A DNA stretch of 64,000 nt from Planctomycetota bacterium (GTDB lineage Bacteria; Planctomycetota; Phycisphaerae; Phycisphaerales; Phycisphaeraceae). The position numbers and the translations under genes were made by a program. Positions 43,093 to 52,667 of the stretch are shown piece by piece (within the stretch, counting starts at the first letter, position 1; each line of letters starts with the position of its first letter). The notes below the pieces were generated by a model, which was not told where the DNA came from, did not search any database, and worked only from the letters and a program-made list of their open reading frames with translations. Location: contig JAIOPN010000052.1 in NCBI GenBank assembly GCA_021413865.1, positions 42,652-106,651 on the forward strand. The letters run 5' to 3'.

Positions 43093-43118
43093 ACAGGGCC
43101 CGCTGAAACGGGCGTGCC
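43093..43118. repeat. Hairpin of the GCCCGCTTAAGCGGGC family
   Basis: ACAGGGCCCGCTGAAACGGG then CGTGCC, upstream of the PilZ gene; a diverged relative of 43554-43579. Confidence 0.55.
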
Positions 43119-43174
43119 TTGGGTATGGGGGTGGTTCAAGCCCGGGCGGGGGAACGCCGATAACTGCTAAAGAA

Positions 43175-43549
43175 ATGCGCACGTCTAGAAACGTCAAGTC
43201 GCTCTACACCGCCGAGAAGCCCGACCTCAACCACCGGCGTCACGGCCGCATCCGCTGCGAGATGCTGCGTTGCAAGCTGGGCGAGATCGCGGACCTCTCC
43301 GCGTCGGGCATGCGGGTCAGGCGGCTGGGCCGGAAGGTCGCCGACAAGGGCGACGTGCTGCACATGAACCTGCTGGCGTTCAACCAGTCGGTGCCGGTGC
43401 AGGCGAAGGTCGTGTGGGTGAAGAAGAGCGGTTTCCTCCGCTACGAGTTCGGCCTGGAGTTCATGGAACTTGCGCCGGAGACCCGGGCGTCGATCGCCTC
43501 GCTGGCGCGCATGGCGCTGAACATACGCGTCATCTCGGACGAGGTGTGA
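43175..43549 (+). CDS. PilZ-domain protein
   Basis: 124 residues from MRTSRNVKSLYTAEKPDLNH. RRHGRIRCEMLRC carries the R-x3-R of PilZ, and IADLSASGMRVRRLG the D/N-x-S-x2-G motif, so c-di-GMP binding is likely. The long version starting upstream would read through repeats and is rejected. It stands alone between two convergent or divergent units and may be a stand-alone c-di-GMP receptor. Confidence 0.85.
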   Translation: MRTSRNVKSLYTAEKPDLNHRRHGRIRCEMLRCKLGEIADLSASGMRVRRLGRKVADKGDVLHMNLLAFNQSVPVQAKVVWVKKSGFLRYEFGLEFMELAPETRASIASLARMALNIRVISDEV

Positions 43550-43553
43550 ATCA

Positions 43554-43579
43554 CGGCCCGCTCAAGCGGGCACGCCTCC
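43554..43579. repeat. Hairpin of the GCCCGCTTAAGCGGGC family
   Basis: ACGGCCCGCTCAAGCGGGCA followed by CGCCTC, 4 nt after the PilZ stop and 25 nt before the convergent lyase stop; a probable bidirectional terminator. The inverse copy lies at 47299-47324. Confidence 0.7.
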
Positions 43580-43603
43580 TGCATCCCACAACAACCCCAA
43601 AAA

Positions 43604-44845
43604 TCAGAAATCGACTTCCACCGCGAAGAGCTGGTGGTGCTTCGACCCGCCGATCTTGTCGGCGTAGATCAGCCAGCGTCCGTCGGCGCTGAAGTTGCAG
43701 TCCACGCCCTGCCCGCGGAAGGGGATGTAATCCGTGTGGATCGTTGCCATCCGCCGCATGTCGAGCCTTGATTGGTTCATCGAGAAGGGCGCGGCATAGA
43801 CAAAGCTGTGGCTGTGCGTCCCCTCGCCGCTGACGTAGCCGCCGTCGGGCGACATGTAGAGGTGCGAGTGGTACGACTCCAGCGGGTCGGAGAGGAAGAC
43901 CTCCCGGCCGTGCAGGTCGGCGATGCCCAACTGCGTGGGGCGCGGGGAGTATTCCGCCCAGGGGCAGTCGTGGAGCGTCGCCTCGCCGCGGCGGTCCTGG
44001 TAGGTGTAGCCGATGTAGTTCGGGTCGGCCCACCAGAACTCGTGCGTCACCAGCTCGCCGTATTCCTGCACGCGTATCTTGCGAAGGTCCGACCCGTCGG
44101 CGCGGATGGTCCAGGTGCGCTGGCCGCAGGAGTCGTACATGTCGTGGCAGAAGCGGATGAGGGTGGCGTCGGCGGGCGACGTGTCCAGGTGGAGCGGGCA
44201 CATGCCGTCGGTCTCGTGGATTTTCTTGCGCTCGCCGGTGGTCAGGTCGTAGGCCCAGATCGCGCCGCTGCGCGGGCGGTCGTAGAAGCCGCGGATCGAG
44301 GCGATGTCCCTGGTGGTCGGGATCGGGTGCTTGGTGATGTCCTGCACGGTGTCGATGGTCAGCAAGTACCGGCCGTCGATGGTGATGTCGGTGATGTCGC
44401 CGGGCAGGTCGTCGGGGACCTCGGCGAGCAGCGCGGGCTCGGCGATGGAGCCATCCATCTCGATGCGGGCGGTCCAGATGGAGCGGTCGTGCCTGCGGTC
44501 CGCGCGTTTCTTCGTCTCACCGGCGGCGGAGCGGACGATCCACATGAAGCCGTCGCTCTCGCGGAGCTTGAGCGTGCCCAGCGCGTGGGGGATGAGCTGC
44601 ACCTCGCCGGACTCGGGGTGGAGGATGATCATGTTGCCCTGCTCGTGCTTGCCGCGGGCGAGGATGCGGTTGCCGGGGAGTTGCTTGAAGTAGCGGAAAT
44701 AGCTCAGGTGGGCGCCGTTGGGCAGGTCGGTGAGCTGGCGGATCGCGCGGCCGGTGTTCTCGTCGGTGAAGGTGCGGACGGGGCCGAGCGTGACGGAGGT
44801 TCCGGGGATCGTAGGGGAATCGGTGAGCGTGGCGGTCGGGGCCAT
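43604..44845 (-). CDS. Oligogalacturonate-lyase-like (PL22) propeller protein
   Basis: 413 residues from MAPTATLTDSPTIPG. The N-terminal half has the conserved TFTDENTGRAIRQLTDLPNG and YFRYFKQLPGNRILAR of the family; the C-terminal part shows GELVTHEFWWADPNYIGYTY and SYHSHLYMSPDGGYVSGEG. The H-x-H after Y and the His before EFWW match the Mn-binding positions of PL22; the nearby Gln ligand is not evident. The catalytic His may be in CPLHLDTSP. The substrate is probably an uronate oligomer, or another, since paralogue 44981 diverges. The pair lies in tandem on the same strand. Confidence 0.75.
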   Translation of the reverse strand: MAPTATLTDSPTIPGTSVTLGPVRTFTDENTGRAIRQLTDLPNGAHLSYFRYFKQLPGNRILARGKHEQGNMIILHPESGEVQLIPHALGTLKLRESDGFMWIVRSAAGETKKRADRRHDRSIWTARIEMDGSIAEPALLAEVPDDLPGDITDITIDGRYLLTIDTVQDITKHPIPTTRDIASIRGFYDRPRSGAIWAYDLTTGERKKIHETDGMCPLHLDTSPADATLIRFCHDMYDSCGQRTWTIRADGSDLRKIRVQEYGELVTHEFWWADPNYIGYTYQDRRGEATLHDCPWAEYSPRPTQLGIADLHGREVFLSDPLESYHSHLYMSPDGGYVSGEGTHSHSFVYAAPFSMNQSRLDMRRMATIHTDYIPFRGQGVDCNFSADGRWLIYADKIGGSKHHQLFAVEVDF

Positions 44846-44980
44846 GGTCTTGTTTCCGTATAGATCAGACGGTCGATGCGTGGAGAGACGCGGGCGTTTT
44901 AAAAATCCGAGCGGTGTCGGCACGCGGCGACGCCCCGCCCCGTCTCTCCGGTGATGAGAGCGGGCGGGAGCGCGCGTGAT

Positions 44981-46168
44981 TCAAATATCCACGCGGACGG
45001 CGCAGAGCTGGAACCCGTCGCCCACCGTGTCGCTGTAGAGCAACCATTTGCCGTCGGCGGAGAAGTCGCAGTTTACGAGCTGGCCGCGGAACGGGACGTA
45101 GGGCGTGTGGACCGTCGCCAGCGGGATGTAGTCGATGCGGGTGCTCTTGATGTCGAAGCGGGCCGCGTAAACGAAGCTGTGGCCGTCCGTGCCCGAGCCG
45201 CTGAGCAGCTTGCCGTTGTTCGAGACGTAGAGGTGCGTGTGGTAGTGGTTGACGGGGTCGGAGAGGTAAACCTCCCGGCCGTCGATGTCGGCGATGCCGA
45301 GCTGTGTTTTCGTGTTGGAGTATTCGCACCAGGGAAGCTCGCGCGCGGTGGGGTCCTTGCGGCGGTCCTGGAAGGTGTAGCCGACACGCTTGCCGTCCGA
45401 CCACCAGAACTCGTGCGTGACCAGCTCGCCAGATTCCTGCGGGCGGATCATGCGCAGCCCCGAACCGTCGGTGCGGATCGCCCAGACGCGCTGGTTCACG
45501 CCCTCGAAGCGGTCGTGCGCGAAGCGGATCAGGCCCGGGTCGCTCGGGCAGGTATCGACGTGGAAGGGGCAGTAGCCGTCGGTCTCCAGCAGCGTGGTGA
45601 CCTTGTTGGTCTGCAGGTCGTAAACCCTCAGCGCGCCGCGGCGCGGCCGGGCGATGTAGTGCCAGAACATCTCCGCATCCTTGCGGGTCGGCGCGGGGTG
45701 TTTGTCGTGTGCGTTGTCCACGTTGTCGAGCAGCACGAGGTAGCGGCCGTCGAAGGTGATGTCCGACACATGCCCGGGCATGTCGGCGGGGAAGGTGCCC
45801 AGCAGCGTCTCACGGCGGTTGATCAGATCCTGCGCCCAAACCTGGCGGGCCTTGTGGTCGATTGTGAAGAGCACACCGTCGGCGTTGCGGAACTTGAGCT
45901 GGTGACGGTCCGTCATATTGGGGACGGGGTCGTGCTGGCCGGTCTCCGGGTCCATGACGTGGAGGGTGCGGTTCTCGTGGCCGCCGAAGCGGACGAGCAT
46001 CAGGCCGTTGGGCAGGTGGCGCGGCTGGCGGAAGTAGCCCAGGGAACCGCTGCTGGTCGAGAGCTGGCGGACCTCACGGCCGGTGTTCTCGTCGATCCAG
46101 GTCTTCACCGCGTTGGGGGCGGCGAAACGGCCGGGGGCGGGGCTGGTGATGTCGGGCGTCATGGTCAT
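44981..46168 (-). CDS. Oligogalacturonate-lyase-like (PL22) propeller protein, paralogue
   Basis: 395 residues from MTMTPDITSPAPGRFAAPNA. It keeps the same landmarks as its neighbour: WIDENTGREVRQLSTSSGSL, YCPFHVDTCPSDPGLIRFAH, GELVTHEFWWSDGKRVGYTF and HYHTHLYVSNNGKLLSGSG. Similarity to the gene at 43604 shows an old tandem duplication with divergent substrate or regulation. The gap between them is 135 nt, so they may be co-transcribed from the promoter at 46360-46387. Confidence 0.75.
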   Translation of the reverse strand: MTMTPDITSPAPGRFAAPNAVKTWIDENTGREVRQLSTSSGSLGYFRQPRHLPNGLMLVRFGGHENRTLHVMDPETGQHDPVPNMTDRHQLKFRNADGVLFTIDHKARQVWAQDLINRRETLLGTFPADMPGHVSDITFDGRYLVLLDNVDNAHDKHPAPTRKDAEMFWHYIARPRRGALRVYDLQTNKVTTLLETDGYCPFHVDTCPSDPGLIRFAHDRFEGVNQRVWAIRTDGSGLRMIRPQESGELVTHEFWWSDGKRVGYTFQDRRKDPTARELPWCEYSNTKTQLGIADIDGREVYLSDPVNHYHTHLYVSNNGKLLSGSGTDGHSFVYAARFDIKSTRIDYIPLATVHTPYVPFRGQLVNCDFSADGKWLLYSDTVGDGFQLCAVRVDI

Positions 46169-46300
46169 GGTCAAAATCGGCTCCGGACCCGTCTGGCCAC
46201 GATTGACGACAGGGTCGATCGCGCAGAACAGGCCCACGGTGGGGTAATGCCTTGGGTTGGGTTGTTTCGTCGGGGAACGACGACGGGCGGGGTGGGACGA

Positions 46301-46314
46301 GGTCTATTTAGACC
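46301..46314. promoter_or_regulatory. Dyad GGTCTATTTAGACC in PL22 leader
   Basis: Two 6-nt half-sites separated by two bases, about 45 nt downstream of the -10 box. This is a plausible operator for a sugar-responsive repressor; no regulator gene is adjacent. Confidence 0.35.
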
Positions 46315-46359
46315 CCTGTCTCCGAAAACGGCCCATTGCGGGCCATCACTTGTGCTTGA

Positions 46360-46387
46360 ACGATACATCGACCAAAGGGCATGTCAA
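46360..46387 (-). promoter_or_regulatory. Candidate sigma-70-type promoter for the PL22 pair
   Basis: On the minus strand TTGACA (46382-46387) is followed after 16 nt by TATCGT (46360-46365). The -35 is a perfect match, the -10 only 4 of 6. The resulting leader to 46168 would be about 190 nt. Confidence 0.45.
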
Positions 46388-46497
46388 GGATCAGCACGGG
46401 ATGGATATCCACAATCCGCCATAACCCCCTGTGAAAATGGGGGATGTGAATGGCTTTGGGGGCTTGGTGTGACACGCGGGACGCCTGCCGCATCGAA

Positions 46498-47280
46498 TTA
46501 CCGCCCCGCTGCTGCGGGTGTCACCGCCTCGACGCCCTCCACGATGTAATTGCATATGCCCATATAACCCAGCAGGTCGCCGCCGCGGTCCACGCTCGGC
46601 CGGTCGGCGCTACGCCACCCCGGGCAGGTCTCGACATAAGGCTGGACCTTGGCGTAATACTCCGCCAGCGCCGGGCGGTACGCCTTGTGGGCCAAGTCAC
46701 GCAACGGGCCGTTCAGCTCCCGGCCCTCCGCCAAGGTGCCGTCGGGCTTGGTCACGACCACGCGGAACGTCACGTCGTGGAACACCCATCGGCCGTCCAG
46801 GTAAACCTCCGCACAGGTGTGCCCGCAGCGCAGGTTGTCGTGGAAGACGAAGCAGATGCGGGCGGGAATCCCCATCACCTCGCAGAGCGCGATGAAGACG
46901 CGTGACTGCTCGTTGCACCAGCCGGTGCCCGAGCCGATGAGCTGCTCCTCGGTCATGCCGCGGTCAGGGGCGAGCATGCGGAGCATGTGCGGGTGGACGA
47001 CGGTGCGGGCGGTCCACTCCATCGCCTGGGCCACGCGCTGCCGCGGGGTCGCGCCGGTGAACGCGGCGGTGATCTTTTCCAGCGCCGGCCGTGAGCCGTT
47101 GCGGTAGCGCACGGCCGTGGGCGAATAGTCGCCGTAGAGCGCCGCGCTGGTCTCGTTGCAGAGGCGCACCATGCCCTGCGTCTGCGCCAGGTCGGGGTCC
47201 TTCACGGGACAGGTGGCGATGAGCTCATCGAGGTTTCCGGGGAAACCGCGGCCGATGTAGGGTTTAAGATTAGGGTCCAT
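46498..47280 (-). CDS. Transglutaminase-like (cysteine protease fold) protein
   Basis: 260 residues from MDPNLKPYIGRGFPGNLDEL. The catalytic triad is evident: GTGWCNEQSRVFIALCEVMG (Cys), CGHTCAEVYLDGRWVFHD (His) and the Asp in FHDVTF. It lacks a signal peptide and a membrane helix. Such proteins cleave or crosslink peptides, or open cyclic compounds. It lies between GH32 and the PL22 genes on the same strand, so a role in the same catabolic programme is possible. Confidence 0.8.
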   Translation of the reverse strand: MDPNLKPYIGRGFPGNLDELIATCPVKDPDLAQTQGMVRLCNETSAALYGDYSPTAVRYRNGSRPALEKITAAFTGATPRQRVAQAMEWTARTVVHPHMLRMLAPDRGMTEEQLIGSGTGWCNEQSRVFIALCEVMGIPARICFVFHDNLRCGHTCAEVYLDGRWVFHDVTFRVVVTKPDGTLAEGRELNGPLRDLAHKAYRPALAEYYAKVQPYVETCPGWRSADRPSVDRGGDLLGYMGICNYIVEGVEAVTPAAAGR

Positions 47281-47298
47281 AAGGTGGAGAATGATAGC

Positions 47299-47324
47299 GA
47301 GGCACGCCCGCTTAAGCGGGCCGT
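47299..47324. repeat. Hairpin of the GCCCGCTTAAGCGGGC family, inverse orientation
   Basis: GAGGCACGCCCGCTTAAGCG then GGCCGT, filling the space between the transglutaminase start (47280) and the GH32 stop (47327). It is the near-exact reverse complement of 43554-43579 and may terminate the GH32 transcript. Confidence 0.7.
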
Positions 47325-47326
47325 GT

Positions 47327-48742
47327 TCACCGCACCCGCAACGCCACCCCCGTAAACCCCGCCACCCCGTCCGCCGCATACAACCCCCACCGCCCCTTGC
47401 GGTGGTCGTACATCCGCGACGAGAGCGCCACGCGGTCGTCGGCGTACACCACCAGGCAGGTCCCGTCCACGATCACTCGCAGCTTCACCCCCTCCGCCGG
47501 CCAAGGGTCGATCGGCCGCTCGGCCAACACCGGACGATCACCCGGTCGCGGCCCGCAATCCAGCACCATCCGCTTCCGGTGCGGCTCCAGACGGAGCACG
47601 TAATAGTTATCCAACGCGTCGTCCGTCCGCAGCAGGATCCCCGCCGTCGCGCCGGGTCTCTCCACTTTGACCCGCGCCTCGATCATGCACTCCTCGGGCA
47701 TCTCCCCCAATGCGAGCGTCGAGCACCGCCCGCGCGCATCGGCGGTCGCGCCGTCGCCCTTCACGTCCCACGCCCCGATCTTCGCGCCGGCTGAGAGCGC
47801 AAGCGGCTGCGTCCGGCCGAACACCCCCGCCACGCTCTCGGGCACGCGCACCGTCAGCGTGCCGTCGGGCTGCTGCGTGATTTCATGCACGACCAACTCG
47901 CCGCCCCACTGGTAGTTGTCGGTGTCCTTCTCCCCCACGCGGGTCGGGAGCCAGCCGAACGCATAACGCCGCTGACCGTCGGAGGCGGTTTTCGCCGCGT
48001 AGAACGCCCGGGTGTCGAACGTGTCGTTCGCCGGTGCGATCCAAGGCCCGCCGAGCGACCGGCTCATGCGGTACCGCGTCTGCACCGTCGCGCTGAACTC
48101 GGAAAAGACCAGGTACCACCAATCGCCCATGCGGAACAGGTCCGGGCACTCGTGCGTGAAATACTGCTGGGGTGCCCAGAATGGCTCGCGCACCTCCCAC
48201 CGCTTCAAATCCTTGCTCGCGCAGAGCGCGGTGCAGCCGCGCCGCTGCGCCGGCCCGGTGCGCTGCCGCGCCGCCAGCAGCATCCAGAACTCCCCCGCTT
48301 CTTCATTCCAGAACACAAACGGGTCGCGCCAGTCGTCGGCCGCGTAACGATCCACCGGGGCGAAGAGCGCGAAGCCCTCGTCCTTTGTCCATGATTTCAG
48401 GTCGGTGCTGGTCGCGTGCATCACCGCCTCGGCGGGCCGGCCGACCTTTGTGAGATGGTGGTTGTGCCCGGTGTAGAAAATATGGAACACCCCCGCGTGC
48501 TCCATCACGCAGCCGGTGAAGACCCACGCGTCCTGCGACCCGATCGGCCCGCGCGGGAGCGCCTCGCCCAGATCGTCGAACGTCACGAAGTCGCGCGTCG
48601 CCAGGTACCACCACGGCACCCCCTCGCCATGCACCGCCGCGTTCCGCCAGTCACGCAAGTAAAAAAGGTGGAACGCCCCGCCGTGGTGGAACGGGATGAC
48701 GTCCGCGAGGAAACTGTCGCCCGGCCGGTAGAGCACGCCCAT
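47327..48742 (-). CDS. GH32-like glycosidase
   Basis: 471 residues from MGVLYRPGDSFLADVIPFHH. DSFLADVIPFHHGGAFHLFY sits at the usual nucleophile position (Asp in ADV); DDWRDPFVFWNE is the RDP motif; HECPDLFRMGDWW supplies the acid/base Glu of the E-C-P motif. The C-terminal beta-sandwich (about residues 300-471) is present (ITQQPDGTLTVRVPESVAG, RVKVERPGATAGILLRTDD). The enzyme may cut fructosides or related glycosides. No signal peptide is visible. Its upstream leader holds two terminator-like hairpins. Confidence 0.85.
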   Translation of the reverse strand: MGVLYRPGDSFLADVIPFHHGGAFHLFYLRDWRNAAVHGEGVPWWYLATRDFVTFDDLGEALPRGPIGSQDAWVFTGCVMEHAGVFHIFYTGHNHHLTKVGRPAEAVMHATSTDLKSWTKDEGFALFAPVDRYAADDWRDPFVFWNEEAGEFWMLLAARQRTGPAQRRGCTALCASKDLKRWEVREPFWAPQQYFTHECPDLFRMGDWWYLVFSEFSATVQTRYRMSRSLGGPWIAPANDTFDTRAFYAAKTASDGQRRYAFGWLPTRVGEKDTDNYQWGGELVVHEITQQPDGTLTVRVPESVAGVFGRTQPLALSAGAKIGAWDVKGDGATADARGRCSTLALGEMPEECMIEARVKVERPGATAGILLRTDDALDNYYVLRLEPHRKRMVLDCGPRPGDRPVLAERPIDPWPAEGVKLRVIVDGTCLVVYADDRVALSSRMYDHRKGRWGLYAADGVAGFTGVALRVR

Positions 48743-48801
48743 GGAGTGACCCCGTGTGTGAGTCCGCGATTCTATCGCGGGCAACCCGTGCGCAAAAAAA
48801 A

Positions 48802-48836
48802 CACGGCCGATGCACGGGCAGTGTGCATCGGCCGTG
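48802..48836 (-). terminator. Strong intrinsic terminator 60 nt upstream of GH32
   Basis: CACGGCCGATGCAC pairs perfectly with GTGCATCGGCCGTG around a 7-nt loop, and the minus strand continues with eight T (48794-48801). The GH32 ATG lies 52 nt further. No minus-strand gene without its own terminator lies upstream. Confidence 0.85.
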
Positions 48837-48855
48837 GCGTTTGGCGAAAAATGGA

Positions 48856-48882
48856 ACCCGCCCACCCCGACACTGGGCGGGT
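48856..48882 (-). terminator. Hairpin with T5, upstream of the 48802 terminator
   Basis: ACCCGCCCA pairs with TGGGCGGGT around a 9-nt loop, followed on the minus strand by CCATTTTT. It may be a second terminator or an alternative structure. Confidence 0.6.
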
Positions 48883-49193
48883 CCCGTTACTCACCCCGGG
48901 CGTAAAGTTGACCGTTTATCAACGCACGCCGCGAGCAGATGGTTCTCCGAAAAAATGAATCGACGCATCGCAATGTTCCAGCAAGAGGACCGGCGAAATG
49001 GATAGCCCATACGTGGACCTCCCGGAAAACCGAATCTCGTCGTGGAGATTTCTGCCGCTGATATGACGGACGCAAGGCACACAAAAGGTAACATCTCTGA
49101 ACCGGCAATCAAGGGTTATTTGGGGTAATCAAAGAAAAATTTTTGCCCCCGGTTTTCCCGTCCCCCCCACCCCACCCGCGATACCCGCAAAAA

Positions 49194-49223
49194 AAAGCCC
49201 AGGCATGGCTATGCCTGGGCTTT
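49194..49223 (-). terminator. Terminator of acsA, second copy of the 30-bp palindrome
   Basis: AAAGCCCAGGCATGGCTATG and complement, differing from 6987-7016 by one central base pair, 37 nt past the acsA stop and followed by a T-run on the minus strand. Confidence 0.85.
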
Positions 49224-49260
49224 GGGGGTGTTGAGAGAAAAAAGGGTTCTTCCCGCGGTT

Positions 49261-51297
<2,037 letters not shown>

Positions 51298-51457
51298 CGT
51301 GAACCGTTCTCCTTGCGCGGCCGTCCGTTCGGCGGAACCCGCGCCTGAAATGAAGAAAAAACCACCCTTGCGCGGCGGGACCACCTCCCCACCGTCAGGC
51401 CGACCAGTCTAAATCGACCCGCCGTGATCGGCAAACGTTTGCATGACGGCGTGCAAA

Positions 51458-51532
51458 GAAGCCCCGCATTGGCATGATGGGGCTCCACGCATCCGTCTTC
51501 CCCGCAGCCCCGTCATGCCAATGCGGGGCTTC
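51458..51532. repeat. 27-bp inverted repeat AGCCCCGCATTGGCATG
   Basis: Arms 51458-51484 and 51506-51532 are complementary apart from one base. Each arm itself folds (GCCCCGCATTGGCATGA). A third single copy stands at 54297-54323. Between acsA and the membrane-protein gene; intergenic. Confidence 0.85.
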
Positions 51533-51579
51533 CGCGACCACCGGGCGATGGGGCCGGACCAAGAGGTAAGATTGAAGCC

Positions 51580-52575
51580 GTGAAACGCCGCCTCTTCAAC
51601 GCCGCCACGATGGTCTCGCTGGTGCTGGGTCTGGCAATGATCGGGTTGTGGGTGCGGAGCTTTGATTGGTTTGGCGACGACGTGCTCACCATCGCACGGG
51701 GTCCCGTTTGGTTCATTGCCTCACGCAATGGACAGATTGACATCGCTGGCCCGCTTCAACCCGAAAAACCCGGTGCGTCGCCAGACCCTGATACGCCGTG
51801 GCAGGACGATCGTTTTAGGATGTCGGATAAGTCAATAGATATTTATAGCCAGTGGTACTGGAACGGGTTTGGGCTTGGCTTAGTGGACCCGTCGGCAATC
51901 CTGGGGCCCGGCTCACCCCGGTACATTGTCGCTGTTCCGCACCTGTTTCTTGCATCGGTCCTGCTTGTCCCGCCCGGCTGTTGGCTCTACACGACACTGC
52001 GTCACAGCTGGCGGGCGAGGCGACGCCTCTATCACGCCGCGGCGATGGCCTCACTGCTGTTGAGCCTGGGGATGGCGGTATTGTGGGTACGGAGCTGGTG
52101 GTGGGACGATTCACTCGCCGTCGGTCCCAGGAGTCTCATCTGGTCCGATCAAGGGGTATTTCGTCTCCAGGCAAGACCCCGCGACCGAGAGTTTTGTTTC
52201 ATCCTTGATTCCTGCGAAGTAACGGATCGCGATGTGATCGAAAAGGCGACAGAAGATGCCAAACGCTCAATATTCAATGATGAAAACGGCCTTTATTTCT
52301 GGTACTGGCGTGGGTTCGGACTTGCCTTGCCGATTCCATCTGGAAACGAGGGCGTCTTTATTTTGGATGTCCCGCACTGGTTTGCCGTGCTGGCTCTATT
52401 GGCCTTTCCCGCGTGGTGGCTCCACCGCAGACCCGAGCGTGTGAAGCGTGACGCCGAGCTCGCGAAGCGCGACGCGATGATCCGCGGCGTGTGCCGCAAG
52501 TGCGGCTACGACCTCCGCGCCAGCACCGGCAATTGCCCGGAGTGCGGGGCGGGGATTCCGGCGGTTTCCAAGTAG
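51580..52575 (+). CDS. Membrane protein with duplicated domain and zinc ribbon
   Basis: 331 residues. Two similar modules each have a first helix ending in LWVRSFDWF / LWVRSWWWD, a Trp/Arg strand region, and a second helix after YWNGFGLGL / YWRGFGLAL and VPHLFLASVLL / VPHWFAVLALL. The C-terminus has CRKCGYDLRASTGNCPECGA, a zinc ribbon seen in many Phycisphaerae membrane proteins. A basic linker precedes it. GC is somewhat lower than neighbours. Function is unknown. Other members seem to carry one module only (recollection; not checked). Confidence 0.75.
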   Translation: MKRRLFNAATMVSLVLGLAMIGLWVRSFDWFGDDVLTIARGPVWFIASRNGQIDIAGPLQPEKPGASPDPDTPWQDDRFRMSDKSIDIYSQWYWNGFGLGLVDPSAILGPGSPRYIVAVPHLFLASVLLVPPGCWLYTTLRHSWRARRRLYHAAAMASLLLSLGMAVLWVRSWWWDDSLAVGPRSLIWSDQGVFRLQARPRDREFCFILDSCEVTDRDVIEKATEDAKRSIFNDENGLYFWYWRGFGLALPIPSGNEGVFILDVPHWFAVLALLAFPAWWLHRRPERVKRDAELAKRDAMIRGVCRKCGYDLRASTGNCPECGAGIPAVSK

Positions 52576-52667
52576 GCGCAGGCAGAGAAGCCCCGACATC
52601 GAGGAACACAACAGGCGTGGCGCGATCGGTGCGTCGGGGCATCGCAACCGGCTCGCGGGAGGGTAGA

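Larger units (their letters stand above)
46169..46497. other. Regulatory region upstream of the PL22-like pair
   Basis: No gene is apparent. It contains the promoter candidate at 46360-46387 and the dyad GGTCTA-TT-TAGACC at 46301-46314, which lies downstream of the start point in the untranslated leader and could be an operator or RNA element. Confidence 0.5.
48743..49260. other. Non-coding leader region between acsA and GH32
   Basis: Three minus-strand hairpins lie here: the acsA terminator (49194-49223), one at 48856-48882 (ACCCGCCCA/TGGGCGGGT, then T5) and one at 48802-48836 with a T8 tract. Between 48890 and 49190 only short frames exist. A minus-strand RNA running from about 49150 to 48794 is possible, either a small RNA or an attenuated GH32 leader. 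Confidence 0.5.

Noticed and set aside
48887..49108. Short minus-strand frames upstream of GH32
   Set aside because: Two overlapping 73-codon frames of similar quality, no ribosome-binding site and no recognisable domain; region is better explained as leader or small RNA.
49189..49223. Promoter for GH32 within the acsA terminator
   Set aside because: The AT-rich run is explained by the terminator T-tract; no -35/-10 spacing fits.
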